A DNA stretch of 64,000 nt from Plantago major (taxonomy: Eukaryota; Streptophyta; Magnoliopsida; Lamiales; Plantaginaceae). Location of the stretch: contig CM048844.1 of NCBI GenBank assembly GCA_026545765.1, positions 69,359,035 through 69,423,034 of the forward strand, read 5' to 3'. The notes under the pieces are model-generated. The model was not told where the DNA came from. It saw nothing but the letters and a program-made list of their open reading frames with translations, and did not search any database. Each line of letters opens with the position of its first letter. Position 1 is the stretch's first letter. Positions 55,431-64,000 of this stretch are shown here, piece after piece. The translations under genes were made by a program, and so were the position numbers.

Positions 55431-55731
55431 ATTCACCACCGTCTTCTCCTTGGTCTTTTGTCGGGACTCTTTATGTGCGAGCTGCACGTACAGCAGTGCC
55501 AAGTCGGAGTTTGCACGTAAAGTGCCAGATCGGAACGCCTTTTGTTGTTTCCCAAATTTGATGGTTGATCGGAGAAGATGATCGGTGGAGACTTTTCCAG
55601 TTGATCTGTGAAAGTCTGGAAAGATAATGAGCATTAGTTTTTTTTTATGGCCTTTCTATCTTCTAGATGTGCTTTAAGATAGTCACAATAATGAATGATT
55701 AGCAGTTAATTAACTGAATATAAAAGTAATG

Positions 55732-56109
55732 CTCCTCCGTCCCGTGAATTAGTCCAGTATTCTTTTTATGAACGTCCCATGAATCTAGTTCGGTTATAAA
55801 AATAGTAAAAAAGTAAATTCATTAAGGCTCTGTTCACTTCAACTGAAATTCTTCGAATCGAATCGAATCGAATTGTAGTATAAAATATAATTCAAGAAAT
55901 CGAATCGAATGGAATCGAATGAAGCCAAGAGAACAGAGCCTAACTCCCACTGTCTCTCTTAGTTTTTTCATTCTTTATCATTATATATCTTATTTATCAT
56001 ACTTTCTACATTCTTTATCATTTCTCCCCTAACAACAAATAATAAACAATTGGATGTCTTAACAAAAGTGCCGAAAGAAACCGGACTAGATTCACTGGAC
56101 GAAGGGAGT
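55732..56109. mobile_element. Stowaway-type MITE carrying a nested Tourist MITE
   Basis: CTCCTCCGTCCCGTGAATTA at the left pairs with TAGATTCACTGGACGAAGGG at the right. It is interrupted at 55826-55940. Confidence 0.75.
55826..55940. mobile_element. Tourist/PIF-Harbinger-type MITE, 115 bp
   Basis: GGCTCTGTTC at the left and GAACAGAGCC at the right form perfect 10-bp inverted ends. TAA stands on both sides, the typical PIF/Harbinger target duplication. The interior has AATCG repeats. Confidence 0.87.
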
Positions 56110-56110
56110 A

Positions 56111-56208
56111 TAAACTTTCTGAAAATGGCAAAAAAGTGAAACCGGACAATTGAAACGGAACACCCAAAATGGCAAAACCGCACAACTGGCATGGACCGGA
56201 GGGAGTAT
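56111..56208. mobile_element. Partial Stowaway-type MITE (right half)
   Basis: It ends CATGGACCGGAGGGAGTA in the manner of the neighbouring MITEs, but no left terminus is seen, so it is a fragment. Confidence 0.5.
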
Positions 56209-56632
56209 GTTTTAAAAGATGGCCCATAAATCGGCATACAACGGCCCAAAAATTGCTAGAAAACCGGTAATAAGCCGAAGGAGGAAAGTCGTTGAACCGG
56301 TAGAAAACTGATCTGATGGTTTTTTTTTTGCATTTTGCAGAAAAAGAAAGTGGTTTGTCTCTTCTCCAGATCTCCATCTTCTCTTTCCTCTTAAGAATCT
56401 GGACATCCAGTTTACCTCAAAAAGGAAAGGAAGTGTGAAAGATGAAGAATATGGAGGAGTGGAGCCTTGGAGGCGTGAAATGGTTGATAAGAAAAGTACT
56501 GGGAATATGAAAAAGCAAAACCTTAGTCTTAAATCAAAACGCAAAACTATCATGAGAGAAAAATAATGAAATGGGAGATGAAAATGATGAAATGTAAAAG
56601 GGCATGAAGATGAAGCAAAATAGGCTTCCCTA
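56209..56632. other. Non-coding stretch before the LINE fragment
   Basis: No supported gene is seen. Short reverse-strand frames are hydrophobic but resemble nothing known. Confidence 0.5.
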
Positions 56633-56647
56633 GGGTTTTGCCATTAT

Positions 56648-57058
56648 CGAAGTAGTAGCTTGGAGTAGGCGGAGGGTATCTTTTATTCAGGAACTGTAGT
56701 TAGCTGAAGCTTATGCAGCACGTCTTGTTGTTCAGCTTGCCATTCAGCTAAATGTAAGGCAAGTTAGTATTGAAGGGGATTGTTTACGTATTATCTGTGC
56801 TTTACAATCGTCTTCAGTTTGCCTTTCGAGTGCGAGATTACTCTTGGATGAAATTTGTAGTTTGTGCTTAGCTTTTGAAGACGTATCTTTTCATTTTATT
56901 CCTAGACTTGGTAATAATTTAGCTCATTCTCTTTCGCGCAATTTTAGTTTTGATGAAGATGGAGGACCGGTTTTACCTTCTAACATATCTGTGCAATGGC
57001 TAGATTTTACTGAGTTTATAATGAAATATGCTTATTTGATAAAAAAAAAAAAAAAAAA
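56648..57058 (+). mobile_element. 5'-truncated LINE with RNase H-like end and poly(A)
   Basis: The frame from about 56705 reads AEAYAARLVVQLAIQLNVRQ, then EGDCLRIICALQSS, FHFIPRLGNNLAHSLSR and SVQWL, the RVT_3-type RNase H module at the end of plant LINE proteins. A run of 18 A (57041-57058) closes it. GGGTTTTGCCATTAT (56633-56647) stands before it. The same 15 bases follow the poly(A), but split after GGGTTTTGCC by the insertion of element C and resuming with ATTAT at 63335. This is the target-site duplication. Confidence 0.8.
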
Positions 57059-57068
57059 GGGTTTTGCC

Positions 57069-57276
57069 TGTAATAAAACAATGAAAGAACAAGTATTTAG
57101 ACTGAAATATATCTTGCGTTGTATTTCATTCATCGTACTGAATGGCCTTTTATAGGCAAACTTCATTAGACATTTCTTCATACAATTAATGCATATACTG
57201 TGTGAGGAAGAAAAATGGGCATTCACCCAAGGAGGAAAAACATTTCACCTTAGTAAAATCTGTTCTTTTCACAACA
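57069..57276 (-). repeat. 3' LTR of element C (208 bp)
   Basis: It is bounded by TG/CA ends and next to a polypurine tract (AAGGGGGAG on the reverse strand, 57277-57285). CTATAAAAGG at 57146-57155 (reverse) is a likely TATA box. Confidence 0.93.
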
Positions 57277-57423
57277 CTCCCCCTTGAATGCCCATCATAG
57301 AGCCTTGCTAGTTATACGCATAGAAAATACTGCCTCGTTAAAAACCTTGCTAAAGAAAAACCCAGTGGGAAAAAACCTTAGCGAAGGAAAAGAGTACAAC
57401 GCGTATTCCACTCCCCCTGATGG

Positions 57424-59120
57424 TTACGTTACTTGATTTCCTTCAAATATCGCATGCCAATTGCGTGTCATAGTTTCTCGAAAGTTGTAGTAGGAAGAGA
57501 TTTCTGCCAAATTTTCACTTGAGCGGATCAGTTGCACATGAATTTTATTCTCCTGTTGTAGTTGATCATATGTGAAGAAGAATTTGGGTAGGATATGTTT
57601 TGTCCTGTCACCTTTGATGAAAACTTCCTTTAACTGAGCAACGCAAGCTGCATTATCTTCGTGGATTATAGTCGGGGAGTTTTCCATTGTAGGGAGTCCA
57701 CACATTTGTCGAATGTGGTGCGTGATAGATCTCAGCCAAATGCATTCACGGCTTGCTTCATGGATTGCTAGGAGTTCTGCATGATTAGAAGAGGTAGCAA
57801 CCATTGTTTGTTTTACAAACCGCCAAGAAATGGCCGTTCCTCCATAGGTAAAAACATAATCTGTTTGAGATCGACCATTATGTGGGTCAGACAAATATCA
57901 TGCATCTGCATAACTAGTTAATCCTGAGGTAGAGGAGTTGGGATAATACAACCCTATTTCTTTTGTTCCTTGAAGGTACCGTAAGAGGTGTTTTATCCCG
58001 TTCCAATGTCTTTGAGTTGGAGAAGAACTGTATCTTGCTAATAAATTTACAACAAATGATATATCTGGTCTTGTATTTGTAGCTAGATACATTAGTGCAC
58101 CAATTGCACTTAGATATGGCGTTTGGGGGCCTAATAGTTCTTCATCATCGTCACAAGGTCGGAATGGATCGTTCTCGACATTCAGTGATCGTACAACCAA
58201 TTGGCGTACTCAATGAATGTGCATTTCCCATATTGAATCTTTCCAACACTTTTGTTGTGTATGTGGATTGGTGCAAAAAAACACCGCCCTTTAAATGCTC
58301 AATCTGAAGACCTAAAACAAATTTGGTTTTCCCAAGGTCTTTCATTTCAAATTCATTCTTCAATAGGCACACGGCTTTTGATAACTCTCCTGGAGTTCCA
58401 ATAATGTTCAGCGATCGTGACGAACTCAGATCCAGATCTTTTGATAAACACACATGGACATATGGGATCATTTTTGTAACCTTCTTTAATCAAGAATGTA
58501 CTCAAACGATTGTAGCACATTCGACCGGATTGTTTCAATCCGTATAAAGACTTGTTCAGTTTTTTTGAGTACATTTCTCGAGATCCATTGTGTGTTTCAG
58601 GTATCTCGAATCCATCTGGAATTTTCATGTAAATTTCCTTTTCCAATGAGCCATACAAATAGGCAGTGACCACATCCATTAGACACATTTCCAACTTTTC
58701 ACGTACAACCAAGCTTATCAAGTAGCGAAAAGTGATTTCGTCTACAACTGGAGAATATGTTTCTTCATAATCAATACCAGGTCTTTGGGAAAAACCTTGT
58801 GCCACAAGCCTTGCTTTGTATCTTACAATCTCATTTTTATCATTCCTTTTTCGCACAAAAACCCATTTGTTTCCCACTGGTTTTACATCCTTTGGTGCTT
58901 GGATCACATGTCCAAATACCTTCCGCTTCGCAAGAGATTCCAACTCTGCGTCTATTGCCTCTTTCCACTTAGGCCAATCCTTTCTTTGCTTACACTCATC
59001 AACCGAGGTAGGCTCTGAATCTTCATGATTCTTATTTTCTCCCATGATATCAAGAGCTATGTTATAAGCAAATATATTGTCGATGTTGATTTTATTTCGG
59101 TTCCATCTTTTTTCAGACAA
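57424..59120 (-). pseudogene. pol: pol of element C: reverse transcriptase and RNase H (YVDD box deleted)
   Basis: Reverse transcriptase (RVT_2) reads KPVGNKWVFVRKRN, YKARLVAQGFSQRPGIDYEE, LMDVVTAYLYGSLE (first catalytic Asp) and LYGLKQSGRMCYN. At about 58410 the frame runs GSEFVTIA and then breaks; the expected YVDD catalytic box is absent and reading resumes in another frame with NIIGTPGELSKAV. RNase H follows (MYLATNTRPDISF, SYADA, stop near 57895, then TMVATSSNHAELLAIHEAS and IHEDNAACV) up to a TAA at 57424. Loss of the two adjacent aspartates means no polymerase activity. Confidence 0.9.
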
Positions 59121-60991
<1,871 letters not shown>

Positions 60992-61206
60992 TTCAAATAT
61001 GTTGTTTTTCTATATGCAAGAGAAAACATAAGTAAGATTATACATAAAAACTTGATTTATTTAAAAATACGATATATTGCTTACAGAAAAGCAATACATT
61101 ATCTTACATTGATAAGCACACAAAAGTAAAGAAAATACATCAAACAAGTATTTTACAAATCAACCACACAACCATAATAAAGTAGATGCATCACACCATG
61201 CAAATA

Positions 61207-62283
61207 TTAATCGTTCAATGCATGTTCGAGTTCATGTGTTCTTTCCGCAATCAGAAACTTAGTTCTATCATCGAACTCATCATCTGTTTTGACAATATTT
61301 GTCTCCACGTTGGCCTTTCCTTTGAGGGATGCTTTGTACCTGTCAACCCTTTGTTGTGAGCTGTGACACACCTTCGCAAAATGCCCAGAGTCTCCACAAC
61401 GGTAACAAATGCAGCTCTCGTTATTATCGGGCTCATATTTATAAGCATTTCTGGAATTATTTTGACCATGATAGTTGTTTTGATTGTTACCATGGTAACG
61501 TTTCATTCCACGACCACGTGTTTGGCCAAAATTTCCACGACCATTTCCTCCACGCCCACGGCCTCCACGCCAGTTACTATGACTACCACGTTTATTTCCA
61601 CGGCTTTCGTTATGACCATTATTTGGTACATAACTATTATATGAAGTCGGATTTATATCATGCGGGGTATTAGAGTTGGTATTATTTATTTCTGGGCGTG
61701 GGGCGGAGCCTGTTGGGCGCATCTGGTGGCTTTTTAGGAGCAACTCATTGTTCTTTTCAGCTACCAACAAATGGGTGAGCAATTGTGAGTATTTCGTAAA
61801 TCCTTGGTTACGATAACGCTGCATCAATATCATGTTTGCTGGGGGCATTGTTTGATATGTCTTTTCGAGCATATCATATTCAAACACTTTCTCCCCACAC
61901 AATAAAAGGCGAGATGTGATATTGTACATTGATGAGTTGTACTCATTTACACTTTTGAAATCTTGCAATCTCAAGTTTAGCCATTCAAACCTGGCTGCTG
62001 GAAGTGTCACATCCTTCTGATGGTCATACCTTTCCTTCAAATTTGTCCACAACTCAAGTGGATCTTTGACCGTAAGGTATTCCGATTTCAGACCACCATG
62101 AATATGATGCCTTAAAAATATCATGGCTTTTGCCTTATCCTGCTCGGTTATTGCATTATTCTCCTTGATAGCATCACCGAGTCCCATGCTATTTAAGTGG
62201 AGCTCGGCATCAACCAGCCAGCTTAAATAGTTTTCTCCAGATATATCCAATGCATCAAAATGCAATTTCGTGATGTTCGACAT
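61207..62283 (-). CDS. gag: gag of element C (intact reading frame, 358 aa)
   Basis: This is the nucleocapsid protein of element C. It starts MSNITKLHFDALDISGENYL, the common start of plant copia gag (retrotran_gag_3/UBN2-like). The helical capsid follows with FLRHHIHGGLKSEYL and DPLELWTNLKERYDH. A Gly/Arg/Asn-rich stretch then leads to a complete zinc knuckle CYRCGDSGHFAKVC (C-x2-C-x4-H-x4-C). It is the only retroelement frame in the window without a stop. The protease frame begins downstream after a gap of about 215 nt, with stops between, so gag and pol are no longer joined. Confidence 0.9.
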   Translation of the reverse strand: MSNITKLHFDALDISGENYLSWLVDAELHLNSMGLGDAIKENNAITEQDKAKAMIFLRHHIHGGLKSEYLTVKDPLELWTNLKERYDHQKDVTLPAARFEWLNLRLQDFKSVNEYNSSMYNITSRLLLCGEKVFEYDMLEKTYQTMPPANMILMQRYRNQGFTKYSQLLTHLLVAEKNNELLLKSHQMRPTGSAPRPEINNTNSNTPHDINPTSYNSYVPNNGHNESRGNKRGSHSNWRGGRGRGGNGRGNFGQTRGRGMKRYHGNNQNNYHGQNNSRNAYKYEPDNNESCICYRCGDSGHFAKVCHSSQQRVDRYKASLKGKANVETNIVKTDDEFDDRTKFLIAERTHELEHALND

Positions 62284-62354
62284 GTTGAAAATCTATAAAT
62301 GCAAACATGTTAGAAAATATAAAAACATAAGATGAAATAAAATCGAACTTCGCC

Positions 62355-62401
62355 CAGTGGCTCAGATGTATAATGACCATTAGATTGTGCAGGTTCGATA
62401 C
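62355..62401 (+). other. tRNA-like A-box/B-box pair (possible SINE remnant)
   Basis: AGTGGCTCAGATG resembles an A box, and GGTTCGATACC, 36 nt on, fits the B-box consensus of RNA polymerase III promoters. No acceptor stem pairs, so it is not a functional tRNA gene. It may be the head of a decayed SINE. Confidence 0.35.
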
Positions 62402-62588
62402 CTATCGGGAACCATTTTATTAAGTCATAAATTTAACACATATTTTATTAAGTCATGAAATTACCATTATGTCCTCCAGCATTGTTCCAACGGTAATAAA
62501 ACAGCCACTCTTCCAAAATTTACTCTATAAATACTCCAACATTTCTTCACAAAACTCACACCATTCTCATATTAATCCCTTTCACAAT

Positions 62589-62765
62589 ATGTCTAATCTC
62601 TTTTTCTACATCGTTTCCGTTTGTGTTGCTTTCGTTGTTGTTTTACCGTTCGTCGTGGAAATGCCCGATTGGCACATATACCATCCTATATACTTAACGT
62701 TGTGTTTTTATATGATTATGTTGTATGTTTGTGCCCTCATCATTCATATTAATGCTCAAGTGTAA
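62589..62765 (+). CDS. Small hydrophobic reading frame with upstream TATA box (58 aa)
   Basis: I do not recognise it. CTCTATAAATACTCC at about 62522-62536 looks like a TATA box, about 60 nt before the ATG at 62589. The product begins MSNLFFYIVSVCVAFVVVLP, a good signal peptide or anchor, and has another hydrophobic stretch (IYLTLCFYMIMLYVCALII). It lies antisense in the leader of element C. It may be a captured piece of a host gene start or chance; there is no support beyond these signals. Confidence 0.25.
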   Translation: MSNLFFYIVSVCVAFVVVLPFVVEMPDWHIYHPIYLTLCFYMIMLYVCALIIHINAQV

Positions 62766-63106
62766 TAGTATTTCAGTTATGGTATGAATATTTTTTTTTT
62801 AATTTAACTGCTGTGTCAATTATATCAAAATTTTAATTTCATGTTTATCTTTAAATCAAAACTTTGTGATAGTTTGTGTAACAACGTATAATTACAAAGT
62901 AATCGGTGTAAATAGAAATACTTAAATTCATAATTTGTGACATACGCAAAATATTTTCTTTAGTAAGTTAACTGGTTATTAACTGTTAAATTTAGCAGCA
63001 TAACAGATAATATAATAGCTTAAGTATTTTATTTAGTATATACTGACTGAAAGATAAATGTACCTTCCCTTAGAATTTTCTTCCGGTTAGAATTGATTTA
63101 GAGCAG

Positions 63107-63119
63107 CTCGTGCTGATAA
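63107..63119 (-). promoter_or_regulatory. Primer-binding site of element C
   Basis: TTATCAGCACGAG on the reverse strand, directly after the 5' LTR, is a primer-binding site sequence seen in several plant Ty1/copia groups. Confidence 0.65.
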
Positions 63120-63329
63120 CGTTAAATAAAACAATGAAAGAACAAGTATTTAGATTGAAATATATCTTGCGTTGTATTTCATTCATCGTACTGAACGATC
63201 TTTTATAGGCAAACTTCATCATACATTTCTTCATACAGTTAATGCATATACTGTGTGAGGAAGAAAAATGGGCATTCACCCAAGGAGGAAAAACATTTCA
63301 CCTTAGTGAAATCTGTTATTTTCAAAACA
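63120..63329 (-). repeat. 5' LTR of element C (210 bp)
   Basis: About 95% identical to 57069-57276. The inner terminal CA appears changed to CG. Confidence 0.92.
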
Positions 63330-63334
63330 TTGCC

Positions 63335-64000
63335 ATTATAATTTTAGGCTTGGAATATTGAAATATTTGGTATGGGTTTTATGGGGAAAAGTACATTTTT
63401 TGTAACTTTAGATGTGACAATTTCACTTTTGTTACATTTAGTTGTTAATGTTTAATTTTAGTACATGTTTATCCAATTTTGATACCCCGTTAGTCAAAAT
63501 TAACGAAACCAAATTAGTAAGAATTAGCGTTCAATTTTCCATCAAGTCGGAGTAAACTACACGCGCTTGTAATAAAATATTGATAAATTTTATAAAAAAA
63601 TCCATTTCTTAATTTAACAAATCAAAAATTAAAAAAAAAAGATAAGATAAAAAATGAAGAACCGTAATTTTTACAACGAGTTTTTTTTAAGGTCGAATTA
63701 GATCAAATATCTCGTAATGCAGGTAACAAATTGAAGCCTCAGACTGTATCCATTCCAGGATTAAAATTACAAAATTGAAGGGTCTTGTGTCCATATGTGT
63801 GTGTTATACCAAAATAAGTCCCGCTTAAGTCGAACGGATCGCTACGAGCTAAGAAGGATTAACCAAATCGCACTACGCATCTACTATAAAGAAATCATCT
63901 ATATCTCGGTGGCACCGACCTACGGAACCCGGCCAAGAATTTAATGATAAAGAAGAACGGTCGAGAACGTGAAGGAAGATATAGCGACCTTAAGAGGTAT
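63335..64000. other. AT-rich DNA at the window edge, no gene seen
   Basis: The first bases (ATTAT) continue the LINE target duplication. No coding or RNA feature was recognised to the end of the window. Confidence 0.6.

Larger units (their letters stand above)
62284..63119 (-). other. Unusually long leader of element C
   Basis: There are 836 nt between the LTR and the gag start. On the opposite (+) strand it contains a tRNA-like B box, a TATA box and a small open frame, described separately. Confidence 0.6.

Noticed and set aside
55199..55561. A 120-codon Gly/Pro-rich gene
   Set aside because: It is produced by the GGGCCGG repeat segment; no start context or similarity.
57032..57226. A small gene starting MNAHFSSSHS (also at 63070-63279)
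   Set aside because: It lies within both LTRs of element C and is a by-product of their sequence.
62341..62415. A functional tRNA gene
   Set aside because: Only A- and B-box-like motifs are present; the acceptor and anticodon stems do not pair.

Overview
This window is plant nuclear DNA, probably from a eudicot. The evidence is: Ty1/copia, CACTA, Mutator-like (MULE), Stowaway and Tourist elements; TTTAGGG-type repeats; AT-rich introns with GT-AG borders; and two ordinary plant genes. The species cannot be told from sequence alone. Most of the 64 kb is transposable elements of different ages, many of them nested.

Layout. 1-14981: a very large SIRE/Maximus-type Ty1/copia retrotransposon on the + strand (element A). 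Its 5' LTR is cut by the window edge. It has gag, pol and an extra 5.6-kb third reading frame (ORF3) that contains five small phase-0 introns. 14982-16740: AT-rich flank with microsatellites. 16741-28771: a MULE of about 12 kb with two convergent decayed genes, an Ulp1-protease-like gene (+) and a FAR1-type transposase (-). 28772-32436: MITEs and a solo LTR with a perfect target-site duplication. 32437-41282: a second SIRE-type element (element B, - strand) that keeps its 3' LTR, ORF3 and the tail of pol, and ends abruptly against a truncated CACTA element (41283-45395). 45396-48073: a gene-free stretch leading to the only clearly intact single-exon gene, a UDP-glucuronate 4-epimerase of the GAE6 type (48074-49438, +). 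49439-52960: intergenic DNA with a tandem array broken by two MITEs. 52963-54051 (-): a plant homologue of cyclin-D1-binding protein 1, probably with a non-coding first exon near 55 kb. 55256-57058: nested MITEs and a 5'-truncated LINE. 57069-63329: a complete but dead Ty1/copia element with short LTRs (element C, - strand), inserted into the LINE's target-site duplication.

How the genes relate. The two host genes are unrelated: GAE makes UDP-galacturonate for pectin in the Golgi, and the CCNDBP1-like protein is a putative cell-cycle regulator. All other coding sequence belongs to mobile elements, and every copy carries stops or frameshifts. The most unusual feature is ORF3 of the SIRE-type elements. 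Both copies in this window keep the same five introns of about 80 nt between small, symmetric, mutually similar exons, although an LTR retrotransposon must pass its genome through unspliced RNA. ORF3 looks neither like an envelope protein nor like any family I can name.
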